Positions 34,905 through 44,525 of a stretch of DNA of 64,000 bases are shown here, piece after piece. The position numbers and the translations under genes are program-made. The notes below the pieces were generated by a model that had not been told where the DNA came from, did no database searches, and worked only from the letters and a program-made list of their open reading frames with translations. This DNA comes from Corynespora cassiicola (lineage: Eukaryota > Ascomycota > Dothideomycetes > Pleosporales > Corynesporascaceae), in NCBI GenBank assembly GCA_022059125.1, contig JAEUWY010000005.1, forward strand, positions 2,666,001 through 2,730,000, in the 5' to 3' direction. Every line of letters begins with the position of its first letter. Position 1 is the stretch's first letter.

Positions 34905-35368
34905 AATTTTAATTCCGGCTGGGAGGAAACTGTTCTATGGATACCCTGTACTTTATTTGACGAATGACATGAGCCGCGCCTTTTTCCTTTGTATGACTGC
35001 CATTCCTTGGTGAAACGCGGACTGTTGAGACAACTGTCGCGTCTTCGCCTTTTCTATACTTTCTGGAAGCACTTAGTTGAAGTTTATTATTTTAATATCG
35101 AAATTATTCCCCACATCTGCTGCTCTCACGGCTGTCGCACGAGGTTTAAAGTGTTCTGACACACGTAGACAAAGGCATGCGTGACGTCTGCGCGACTTCC
35201 TTTTGCAAGAGACACGGACGCTAACATGAGCTTATTTGAACAACCCTCGCCTCAGGCCTCCCGATAAGCATCGTGAAATCCAAGATCGCATCTAAGAAGT
35301 GTTGCGAAATCAAAACGTGTTTTCGAGGCATGGCACAGACCGGACCGCATCCCTCCTCCGATCATGCC

Positions 35369-36037
35369 CTACCTCGGTACCGCGGAGTTGGACGCCTCGG
35401 CGAATCTGCGGCTCAGATCGAGATGAGCTTCACGTCGCCCTCGAAATTCATATGGGACTCTGGAGGAGATTCCTCCAATCGGGCGGTCTTCCCAATTCCC
35501 CCTGAGGGCGCTAACCCTATAGGTCTCGATCGGCCGTAGGGTCCAAATCCTCACTCCCGCTCCGATCTTGCGTCCATACCACTGCGACCCAAATGAAAGC
35601 GCGCATATTAAGGGTGCTCCGAGATCCTCCTCGGCTCGCGCCCTACGATTGGGCGAAGAGATTTCAAGAGCTACTCTGCGGCGGCTAAGCAACCTGGCGT
35701 CGAACAAGGCGGGACCGAGCCGTGCGACGCCTGGACCCGTCCCTCTCGGTTGCAAGGCTCGACGGCACACTAGCCCGCAGTATACGAGGTCGGGGTGGCA
35801 GAGGACGTGAAGGCTTTCGCGTTGGCATCGGATTAACCTCCGTGGACGAAGATGCACCGAGACGATCGACGGGGCCTTGCGACGCGGGTGCGTTCCTTGC
35901 AGGCCGATACCCTGATTCAGTTCCCCGCACTTCAGGGCCCGTCCTGTTCGGTTTGGCCCAACAGATCTGACTCGGATATTGGCCCCCAGGTGCTGGATGC
36001 TTTGAATAGGGTCATCTTTATTCCCGTTTGAGGTCAA
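35369..36037 (-). other. GC-rich patch with a 222-codon methionine-free open frame
   Basis: About 700 bp of GC-rich sequence stands out from AT-rich flanks. The minus strand is open for 222 codons, but the frame starts at TTG and the translation contains no internal methionine. It is rich in Arg, Gly, Pro and Ser. Plus-strand frames are also open here (35568-35810, 35722-35970). That pattern argues for composition-driven openness or a fragment of something larger, not a normal gene. I do not recognise rRNA or a transposon in it. Confidence 0.5.
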
Positions 36038-36933
36038 ATGTTATTGTGCTGTTGGTGTTTCTACACCAATGGCGCGCCACTGCCCTGGCTGTTGGGAATA
36101 TGCTTGGGAAGGGGGGAAACGGGCTGCATGAATCGTGGCTGTTCTGCATGTCTGCTCATGAAACATGGGTGCCAAGCGGCATTGTTTCTCAGATCCCGTG
36201 AGACAAAGTCATTCCTCATCTTTGGTTATGCGCTCGAGATCAGGGTCGTTCTGGACGAGTGTGGGGTTTGGCTTAGAGATTCGGATGTAAAAACCCAACC
36301 TTCAAGTCAAGAAGCAGCATTGAGGCCACGGCATGAATCGGTGGGGTGTACTCAAATGCCAGCCTGTTGTAGAGAGAAAACAACACTGACACTTTGTTTG
36401 CAAGAGAAGCACGTGTCATCTTATTCGAATCAATGGAAATCGAGATGGCTGCACGTGGCGGCCCGCTTGACCAAGATCACAGAACCAGATAGTATTGCCG
36501 GCTTTCCCGTATTATGAGGCAAAAAGAAAGCAGATCTAAGGCAGTCCCTCTAATGGTCTGCTGTAAACATACACTAAGCCACATTAGACAATATATGAGC
36601 TGCAACATTACCTACGTCTGACTCGCTTGATAGTATAGCGGAAACATACTCCTACCAACTAAATTTGGATTAGATGATAAAAACATGCCGGTGTAATTCC
36701 TTCTGAACGTCTGTCTTGAAGGTCCTATCTCTAAGAATTAGACGTGCTTGAAGCTTTTGTGAAAATATTTGGCGTTAAGTCAGCTTATGCTTTCTTTTTC
36801 GCACACCACGTAGCGAGATATGCAGGTAACTCTGGAACCTTTTATCAAATTTTATTTTCACACACTTGGAGGAGGAGGTTGTGGAAGGAATAGCTATGGG
36901 GGGTGGTGCTAACAGTGGTATTTCCTGTTGAGA

Positions 36934-37066
36934 GTGACTCAAAAGAAGAACAGTCGAAACGTGGTCTTAACGCTCCATGTGAAAGATATAGATCACCAAG
37001 GCACGTGACTCTTGAAAAGAACAGACAAACCGTGGTTTAAAGGCTTAATGTGAAAGACATATGTAC
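36934..37066. repeat. imperfect tandem duplication, two copies 71 bp apart
   Basis: The segment starting GTGACTC at 36934 recurs at 37005. Both copies share the order GTGACTC, AAGAACAG, AAACGTGG or AAACCGTGG, then TTAA and ATGTGAAAGA. They differ by scattered substitutions and small indels. The pair ends about 35 bp before the ATG of the 739-aa gene, so it forms that gene's immediate upstream region. Confidence 0.85.
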
Positions 37067-37100
37067 AAATATTACCAAAAAACACGTTGTCTAGGTATTT

Positions 37101-39320
37101 ATGCTCATTCTGCCCGGCGTTGATTATACTGCCGTGCTACTGCAACATACCCACAAACTTAACCTGCACACTGCGGCCATCCCTTCTGCATTCAACAATA
37201 TGTTGGCGCAGGCACTTCTCCTGTGTATTCTTCGGGCCGAGCTTAAAACGACTGCGAAAGAATCTTTTCACAGACCCAAATCGACCCAGAATCCAGTATG
37301 GGCTTGGAGTATCGTTCCCCACCATGAGCGACACTGGGAGACCCCCGAGCGGCCTCGATATACAAATCCATTCCAACCATCCCTTTTAGAGGTGGCTACA
37401 TGCACAAACAGGAGCTATAAGCGTATTCCTAGCGACGTCACCGGTAAAGAGCTCACCACCGCTGTCCACGCCGCAAAGCTGCGCCAGGCACCCATGCTCT
37501 CAACTACGCAGGGCGCCCTAGGCAACCCTGAAGGAGATCCGGAAAATAGCGTGGAACTCTCCATCAATAATAATCTGGTAACCTCCAGTTTTCCCCTTTT
37601 CAAGGAAACACGCAATGGTCGAAGCGATAAAACAACCACAATTGAGATCAGGTTATCCATGTCACTCCAGCTCTTCGCAAAATACTTGCCTACGATGCTG
37701 TTATCTGGGAAAGAGTTGAGAATCGAAGATCATAAATTGTCTCTGCTAAATCTATGTCCTCTCATTAGTGGCCAGAGCATAGCAGACGAGCCAAAAATGG
37801 TGACAGAAAAGGTTAAGCCAAGGCCAGGATCATGGGTAGCCAAGGAAGCTATGGAGCCTCCATTGCCGATATTATCGGATATGTTCCCTCTCTTTGGAAT
37901 TCGGCCACAGAATGCCCAGGAAGGTATTGATATCACCGCGCTGCAGGCTGTGCTCATAAACCAATCACCCCAACAAGACACTCAATGTGTTCTGGTAGTG
38001 CCTAAACCTCAACGGGCGGCTGTTGCTGCATGCATCACCGATAACTTCTTAGAAAGCACTTTCCAGATAAATGATGCGCACGAAGATATTCTCACTGCAA
38101 CAGAAGATAGCTTCTTTAATTGGGAGGAAGAAATCGAACCTACTGAAGACCCTCTTCCCAATCTCTCCGGATATGGCCTAAAGGCGCAAGCCCTGCGAGA
38201 ACTAGTTTTGAAGCGCACCCATGGTCATCAAAAGCGCTTTCCAATGGAACTCTACCAACTCATCGAAGCCGCCAAAGATGATTGGGGCTGTGATGGCTTC
38301 GGCCCAAAAGGCGTTGACAAGGAGGGTTACCTAATCCCCGGCTCCTTTGAGGACCGCTTTTGCAACAAGCTTCCCGGGTATCTCAAAGACTCACTCATAG
38401 ATTACATCGACCATCAGCAGTTTCTTGAGACAAACAATCGCTTGGGCAAGACTTGGAAATTTCTTCCTGGCTACCGACTGGACAAGACTTACGCCGCATG
38501 GGAAGACTTCGAGGCCATGACCTGCCACTTGAGACAATATGTGCCGGTCGAACATCAAAAAAATAAGGGCCTGCAGGAGAAGATTGACCTATACTGGGCT
38601 CATCGCGGCAAGTGCTATGAAATACTGCGCAACGAGTACTTCGAGGCCCAATATGACCATGCCGGGGAGAAAATGCACAGCTGGATGACCCATGAGGAGG
38701 AGATGAATCTGAATTTGCGCGCAGACTACTACCCATACGCGCGGCTCCCTAACCGTACGGGCTGGAACTGGGACAGCAGAGAGATGGCCTTGCTTCCTGT
38801 CAAACTTGTTGAGCACAGCGATAAATCCCCCAAGACGGTATTCGTGCGTGATTATCCTGACTGGCGCCCGTATAAGCCTGGAAGCGACTCCTCGGTGGAC
38901 GTCTTCCCGCCTTGCAAAGAGGGTAGAAGTGCTCGTGATACCCTGGAGCAATACCGCACGGAGAAGCCTACAGTTCCTCCCGCCTTCATTAAGTGGTACC
39001 AGGAGAGATACGATGTCATTCCTGAGAAGCTGCTTTATTCGAGTGGAAATAGCTCCTCTTCGGACCCCACGTCGAGCACTTCTCCACCGTTCTCGGTTGA
39101 TGATCCTTTACGAGTCACGAATCGCATGGCTTCACGCTTTAGAGTTGATGTTGACCAACAGAAGGGCGATGACCAGCATGTTCAATATGAAACCACTGCA
39201 AATTATGGTCATAGGTGGGGACAGTATTACACTTATGAGAGCAGGGCTCGGGGATATGAGATGGAGAAATGGATGGAGGAGCAGTCGAGAATTCTATGGC
39301 TCCCACATTCAAAATCCTAG
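37101..39320 (+). CDS. large orphan protein, function unknown (739 aa)
   Basis: A single open frame of 739 codons from an ATG. I do not recognise a domain. The N-terminal third is low in structure signals. The middle (about residues 180-300) contains MSLQLFAKYLPTMLLSGKELRIED. The C-terminal half (about 395-640) is rich in Trp, Tyr, Asp and charged residues (DDWGCDGFGPKG, GKTWKFLPGYRLDKTYAAWEDFEAM, EMNLNLRADYYPYARLPNRTGW), typical of a folded soluble protein. No signal peptide or membrane helix is clear. The true start may be downstream, since the first 60 residues look unlike the rest. A second unrecognised large gene follows on the same strand in the same AT-rich setting. Confidence 0.65.
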   Translation: MLILPGVDYTAVLLQHTHKLNLHTAAIPSAFNNMLAQALLLCILRAELKTTAKESFHRPKSTQNPVWAWSIVPHHERHWETPERPRYTNPFQPSLLEVATCTNRSYKRIPSDVTGKELTTAVHAAKLRQAPMLSTTQGALGNPEGDPENSVELSINNNLVTSSFPLFKETRNGRSDKTTTIEIRLSMSLQLFAKYLPTMLLSGKELRIEDHKLSLLNLCPLISGQSIADEPKMVTEKVKPRPGSWVAKEAMEPPLPILSDMFPLFGIRPQNAQEGIDITALQAVLINQSPQQDTQCVLVVPKPQRAAVAACITDNFLESTFQINDAHEDILTATEDSFFNWEEEIEPTEDPLPNLSGYGLKAQALRELVLKRTHGHQKRFPMELYQLIEAAKDDWGCDGFGPKGVDKEGYLIPGSFEDRFCNKLPGYLKDSLIDYIDHQQFLETNNRLGKTWKFLPGYRLDKTYAAWEDFEAMTCHLRQYVPVEHQKNKGLQEKIDLYWAHRGKCYEILRNEYFEAQYDHAGEKMHSWMTHEEEMNLNLRADYYPYARLPNRTGWNWDSREMALLPVKLVEHSDKSPKTVFVRDYPDWRPYKPGSDSSVDVFPPCKEGRSARDTLEQYRTEKPTVPPAFIKWYQERYDVIPEKLLYSSGNSSSSDPTSSTSPPFSVDDPLRVTNRMASRFRVDVDQQKGDDQHVQYETTANYGHRWGQYYTYESRARGYEMEKWMEEQSRILWLPHSKS

Positions 39321-40104
39321 GCCAGCAACAATATCAAAGAAATCGAGACACTACCTTGGCAAACATTGTGGGTCAAGCCATGTTTGGTTGATCAGCTTGT
39401 GTTACTATACGCGATTTGTTTCTTCATTGTTTTTTTTTTTTTGTTTCTCGATAATTCCAGCAATAGATTTGTTGGAATGAGATACAACTGCGGTTTGTTT
39501 TAGTACTAATTTTTGTTTATTCATTAACTCTACTAGAGAATAATATAAAATTTAAATTTCGTAACAAATGTTGTGCAGGAATATAATTTCTTCCTATAAG
39601 TAGAAATATGCCTCCTAAAAAACATCGCAGTATTGTTGAAATGTCTGTAAGGACTCTTTAGGTAATTATTTTACTAACATCCAAACGCTCTCCACCATAT
39701 ATACATACAATGAGGTTTCACACTTGTACGAACGACAGACTTTTCAAACAAATTAAATATATAAATGAACCTATTAGAATAGGAGGTATTTAATGGGACC
39801 CGTTTCCAAGATGCAATGTGAGTGGATCAAGAGGCCCGCAGGTATTGGCACTCTGCACCAACAACTTGTTGTGAGCATTCACCGCAAACGCACGCACCAT
39901 GCAGGCATGCTGAAACAGCGTGGCGCTGTTCATTTCTAGGAAGGGTCCATATAATTCCTCTCTTCTACTGCTGTTGCTCTCGTTTACACAACACACACAC
40001 AATCTTCTACCAACCACCATCGAAGTACCCAATTGAAGTACTGACTGCACCAACCAAACCAGAAAATTTGGAGAGCCTCGACGTTTACACAAGTCTTGCT
40101 CCAA
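39321..40104. other. AT-rich spacer between the two orphan genes
   Basis: It contains a 13-T run near 39430 and a very AT-rich stretch at 39500-39780. No gene is seen. The last 250 bp are less AT-rich and probably form the promoter of the downstream gene. Confidence 0.55.
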
Positions 40105-42492
40105 ATGTCCAAGTTTAAAACCCATATCAATGGAGAAAGTGGGCTAACGACTGAGAATGCCTTGAATTTCATGAGCCAAATATTTTTATCGGGCTTCTCT
40201 TTGGTATCTGAAGACGGAAGCAGGTATGTACAATTCCAATGCTGCCCTGATCACTGTGAAGCGTCCCAGCTAACTGATCGTAGATTCCGCCTCAAGCTGG
40301 ATCCTTCCACTGCGACGTCGGAGAACTCAGGTTCAACCAATGGCACCAATTATCCGGCCATTAGATTGTCATCTAGTGAAGCTATTGGCATCCAGAAGCT
40401 GAAGGAATTCGTTACCGGTGAGGTTTTTAGGCTCCAGCAAGCCCAAGTCCAGGAACTCGCCAACCTCCAGGCGCGAATATTCGTTACAATTGACAATGCA
40501 CTTGTCAATCAAGAGGAAGTCCCCGAGAGCTCCACCCATGAGCTCTCGGAAACCTTGGAGGCACAAGTACTGGAAGTCAAAGATACTGAAACAAAGCTTG
40601 AGGAATCTGAGCCTGAAGTGACCGGGGCTTTAGAAGCCGACCAAATCGATTCTACTCCGAAGCTAGAAGCGCCTAAGGATAAATCTACCACCCTTGGAAA
40701 TCACGGTCAATTCGAAGATTTCATCTTGATCGACCAAGAAAAACCAACTGATTTTCTTACACTCCCGAGTATTTACACTCAGTTGGCTACAGCCCAAGAA
40801 CAATCTGTCGAAGAGGAATACAATCGTTCCATCGGTGACCAGAGCATCGAAGACATGGATGACTATCACAAGGATGAGGGACATCGGCTCCGTATAAAGT
40901 CTCATTTGGTACAATCCCAGAAGGCTAGAGGATTTACAGAGTTCTTAACTGAAGAACAAACGAAGGATCTCGGTGCCGCTACCTCAGACTCGCACCATTC
41001 GATGGACAATATACCGTCACAGGATAACGAGGCAATTGAACCCTACACATTTCGCACAGACGACTTGGGGCTACCAGCCGCCGCGGCGCTGCAGTTGTAT
41101 CAAGATGAACCTGCCTGGCTAGAGGACCAGACAGGAAACCCGCTCCCACCCTGCTGGGCACCTGGTTTTGAGCGCCCAATACTGATCGGCAGAACAACTG
41201 AAGTCAAAGATGCAGCGGGTAGGCCATTCGTTCGCGTGTACCGGACCAACAATAACGCTGCATATGAAGCCTTTGAGGTCCGATATCCCGTCAAGGGAAT
41301 ATCCATGGCTGATTACAAAGAGTACGACATATGGATCGACCCGATACTTCGACGGCTACATGTCGATTTCGAGGACATCTTGGGTTGGCTGAACTTGTAT
41401 CCGGAGTTTAGTACAACATTTCGATCTCTTGCTGGAAAATCTCTGGAACAGATCGTGCTATATAGCCTACCGGACGGAAACAATCCTCTGATCAGCGAAC
41501 TTGAGGAGTATCATGTGCGGCAAAAATTTCCAGGGTTTTCCTATCGTAATTTCATTGAGAATTTCATTAAACTCCCAGGAGTGGCTGTTCGTAGATGGAC
41601 CACCAAAACCCGCTACCTCACCGATAGTCAGGCCTGGTGGCTGGATGCCGGATGTGTTATCAACCCCGCCAATTTTGATTCGGAGTTGCGCGTAAAGCTT
41701 CGAGACGACCCGGATCACATCAAGCTTGACGACCCATACCGAATCACAAATTGGATTGATTCGGTCAACGCAGCGGGATCCTGGTACGACCACGATACCT
41801 TTTTGCCTTGTAGATGCAGCAAAGAAGCTTTTCAGGCCTTGTGTGACTACCAAGATGAGCCGCCTGAGTGCGCAATCCTCCAAATCGCACCCTACACCGA
41901 TGGTTTCCATAAGATTTCGCCTGGATTAATCGACAATCAACAAGCCATCTTGGATGAGTGCGCGCGTGTGACTAGGGACTTGAGCTACCCGGCAGGGCAG
42001 GATACTCACTCGCCCTGGTACTTGCATCAATTTTGCGCATTCCACCACCTAGTTACCAACAACATTTCTGTGTTGGCCACTACCAAGTGCGTGATCGAGC
42101 ATGGCGAAGACACGTTTGCTCGTGTTGTCCTACCGCGGGACTTGATGGTTGTGGACGAAAACAACCGGATTTTCCCGTGTCCGGACTACTACAAGGGCAG
42201 AAATCACATGGAGAACAAAACGCAAACTTATAGTTCCAATGAGTTCATCATCGTGTCTGAAGATGAAGACACGATGGAATCATTTGATTATGAGGACAAC
42301 GAAGCTGCTCTGCTGGCTGCCTGGGCAAATCCAGAAGAACCCCACATATCGCCACCGCTGGGATTCACAGCTCCCCCGAATTATTTGACTCCAGAAAAAT
42401 ATGAGATGTTACTCTATGATCACCCAGAGTATTTCTCCAAGGATATTGATAGGGTGACGTTTCCGCCTGCACGATACGATTTCGCTTATTGA
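40105..42492 (+). CDS. large orphan protein, function unknown (about 775 aa)
   Basis: ATG at 40105 (MSKFKTHING). A probable 60-bp intron at 40224-40283 has a perfect GTATGT donor, a GCTAACTG branch site and a CGTAG acceptor. Removing it keeps the frame and gives EDGSRFRLKLD, and retaining it also stays open. The spliced length is 775 aa. Residues about 90-300 are acidic, Glu/Ser/Thr-rich and probably disordered or coiled. The C-terminal half is a dense globular region (ADYKEYDIWIDPILRRLHVDFEDILGWLNLYP, QAWWLDAGCVINP, SPWYLHQFCAFHHL) ending in an acidic stretch (VSEDEDTMESFDYEDNEA) and an aromatic tail. No named domain is recognised. It may be related in kind, but not obviously in sequence, to the gene upstream. 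Confidence 0.7.
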   Translation: MSKFKTHINGESGLTTENALNFMSQIFLSGFSLVSEDGSRYVQFQCCPDHCEASQLTDRRFRLKLDPSTATSENSGSTNGTNYPAIRLSSSEAIGIQKLKEFVTGEVFRLQQAQVQELANLQARIFVTIDNALVNQEEVPESSTHELSETLEAQVLEVKDTETKLEESEPEVTGALEADQIDSTPKLEAPKDKSTTLGNHGQFEDFILIDQEKPTDFLTLPSIYTQLATAQEQSVEEEYNRSIGDQSIEDMDDYHKDEGHRLRIKSHLVQSQKARGFTEFLTEEQTKDLGAATSDSHHSMDNIPSQDNEAIEPYTFRTDDLGLPAAAALQLYQDEPAWLEDQTGNPLPPCWAPGFERPILIGRTTEVKDAAGRPFVRVYRTNNNAAYEAFEVRYPVKGISMADYKEYDIWIDPILRRLHVDFEDILGWLNLYPEFSTTFRSLAGKSLEQIVLYSLPDGNNPLISELEEYHVRQKFPGFSYRNFIENFIKLPGVAVRRWTTKTRYLTDSQAWWLDAGCVINPANFDSELRVKLRDDPDHIKLDDPYRITNWIDSVNAAGSWYDHDTFLPCRCSKEAFQALCDYQDEPPECAILQIAPYTDGFHKISPGLIDNQQAILDECARVTRDLSYPAGQDTHSPWYLHQFCAFHHLVTNNISVLATTKCVIEHGEDTFARVVLPRDLMVVDENNRIFPCPDYYKGRNHMENKTQTYSSNEFIIVSEDEDTMESFDYEDNEAALLAAWANPEEPHISPPLGFTAPPNYLTPEKYEMLLYDHPEYFSKDIDRVTFPPARYDFAY

Positions 42493-42964
42493 GAAGGTAA
42501 TGGGGGTTTCATGCGAATGTTTTTGCTGGCACACTTTCCTTCTTGTAATTTTTTTGCTACAATGGAAGGTCGAGATGATATATGTCTCTTTAACATTATT
42601 TAATATCAGAATCTCTTAATTGTTGTCTTTGGTTCGGCATTAAGATATATATAATTAATTATGGTTCGTTTTGTTTTTGACTACTACTCCAGCCCGAAGC
42701 TTATTACATGGACAGACATTATTAGATGATCTTAAGGGCGGAATTCAGGCTTTTTTACACTATATAGTAATTGATGAGGATTTTTTCAGTTAATAAATAC
42801 GTAGAAATTTGAACATGATTTGACAAGGTATGGTGCGACTGTTTGCTCGAGACTGTCGAAACAGAACGTAGCCATCATATAAAACTATCACTATGGCGCG
42901 ATATCAAGTCTGTAGCAGTAGATGGCCATTCTGCTGTACTAATACCGCTATAGTTCGCGTTTTT
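42493..42964. other. AT-rich spacer between convergent genes
   Basis: 472 bp, strongly AT-rich (for example 42590-42670). No gene is seen. Confidence 0.6.
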
Positions 42965-43980
42965 CTAGCCTGCACATGCATCAAATATGGCATACATCCC
43001 TTGTGTTCCTGCTCCACCCTCAGACTGGGCGTCGGGGATTTTGCCATCCAGCCACATACGATAGAAATCAACTCCAGCATGTGTCCAACCTAATTTCTCA
43101 AAAAGCTTCCTCCCCAACGGATTGTTTCCATAAACTTCAGCAATCATGCTGCCCTCCGAATCTTGAATTTGATGCATAGCCGTGTGAAGTAGGGCATACG
43201 CCTGTGAGTCATCCTCCGCATACAACGGGCCAAAGCGATGACCGAACTCGCACTCTCGAACAACGACGAAGCCCTTCAACTCGGAGTCTCGTTCATCAGT
43301 GGAACCGAAAATTGCGAATCCAAACATGTCATCGCGCCCAAGGAGAACATCGCTCCAGTAGTTCTGCCGATCAAGCCCCGTATACTTGAGATCCAGCCGT
43401 GCAAGCGCGGCGCGGTCCACCGACTTGAGCGGCACCAACCCCTTGCTTCCCAACGAAAAAGAGTCGACATCTTCTTTAGGCTGCTCTTTTAGCGATTTGC
43501 GCAGCATGAGGTTAATATCACCAGCCTCGACGAAGCCGCGCCGCTTGTACGTCTCGACTTGTTGTTTGACCGCATCAAGGCCAATAATGTCGATGCTGTC
43601 CTTCTTGAAGCTAAGCTCCATCTCTTTCCAGAGCTCCCTTCCGAGACCTTTGCCCCGACATTCCTCGCTCATGATGAAGAAGGCGACCCAGCCTGTGCGA
43701 TTCTGGTACTTGAGTGCGAGCACGCTGCCCTGCGGCTTGCCTGCCGCCAATTCTTTTGGAACGATGTGCAACCAATCTGCTCCGTCGCTTCCGACGCGAT
43801 AATGCATGGGTCCATCATTTCGATTGCGGTTCTAAGGTATATCAGCGTCCATGTGTAGAATTGTATAGGCAGTCGGGTGCTTACCCATCCTTCTTTTTGG
43901 ATAATGGGCCACCAGAGGTCGACCGCCTCTTGCGAACTTTCCGCACCACGGACCACATACTTGGACTGGTCGGCGGTCAT
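42965..43980 (-). CDS. GNAT-family N-acetyltransferase with two GNAT-like halves
   Basis: Two exons, complement(join(42965..43831,43885..43980)), encode 320 aa. The 53-bp intron (GTAAGC donor, CCTTAG acceptor) joins QKEGW to NRNRNDGPMHYRVG. The N-terminal half has a clear acetyl-CoA-binding motif A (GWVAFFIMSEECRGKGLGRELWKEME, with RGKGLG) after a beta strand. The C-terminal half resembles a second, degenerate GNAT fold (FGFAIFGS, GFVVVRECEFGHRFGPLYAED, NNPLGRKLFEKLGW). Tandem GNAT proteins with one active half are known, but substrates are unpredictable. It is divergent from CTU1. Confidence 0.85.
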
Positions 43981-44525
43981 TTTAGAATAAGGAATGATAT
44001 AGATGAATTCGATGCCTGAGATACGTTGCGTTCACAAGTTTGGCATGTGGTTAGGCCTTGGTATGTTGAAGTGTGAACTGGAAGATGTTCCGGCCAGGTT
44101 AAAAGGCTGCGCCGCGACAATAAGCAATTATGACAGAACGGAGCACCAGTGACTCGGGTACCACAGCCTGAGTCACCCCCGAGTTGCAATTGAGTGGGGG
44201 TGTTGTGATGGACATTTGAAGCTTAGGTCTTACTAGGATGGCGACATCAAGGTGGGGTCGACTCAAGCGCACCGCTTTAAGGCTGGCTTCATACTATGCA
44301 GTCAAGTAGCCACCTCCTAATTAGCAGGTATTCTCGATTAGACGTTCAGCTGACAAATTTGAGATACGGTGCGGCGAGAGGAAGCAGGCCTATCAGACAT
44401 AAGATGAAAGTTATTATGCGCCACAAGTTTTCGCATGCACCGCCACACCAGCCCATGTACGCCTCTCCAAAATTTCCCCGCGAAGGCGCGCCCACCGACC
44501 CCTCCGCATCGCGACTTCCAACAAG
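43981..44525. promoter_or_regulatory. divergent promoter region (GNAT gene / CTU1)
   Basis: 545 bp between two divergent start codons. No gene is seen; frames overlapping its right end are shadows of CTU1. Confidence 0.4.

Larger units (their letters stand above)
34905..37100. other. accessory-looking region with a GC-rich patch and promoter repeats
   Basis: No confident gene. It contains the GC-rich patch at about 35340-36037 and a duplicated 61-bp sequence at 36934-37066, both listed separately. A plus-strand frame at 36038-36517 (159 codons, Cys-rich, ATG start) directly abuts the patch and is unrecognised. The remainder is AT-rich. Confidence 0.5.

Noticed and set aside
39603..39656. Short frame starting MPPKKHRS, like a transposase N-terminus
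   Set aside because: Only 17 codons before a stop, with no downstream transposase sequence or terminal repeats.
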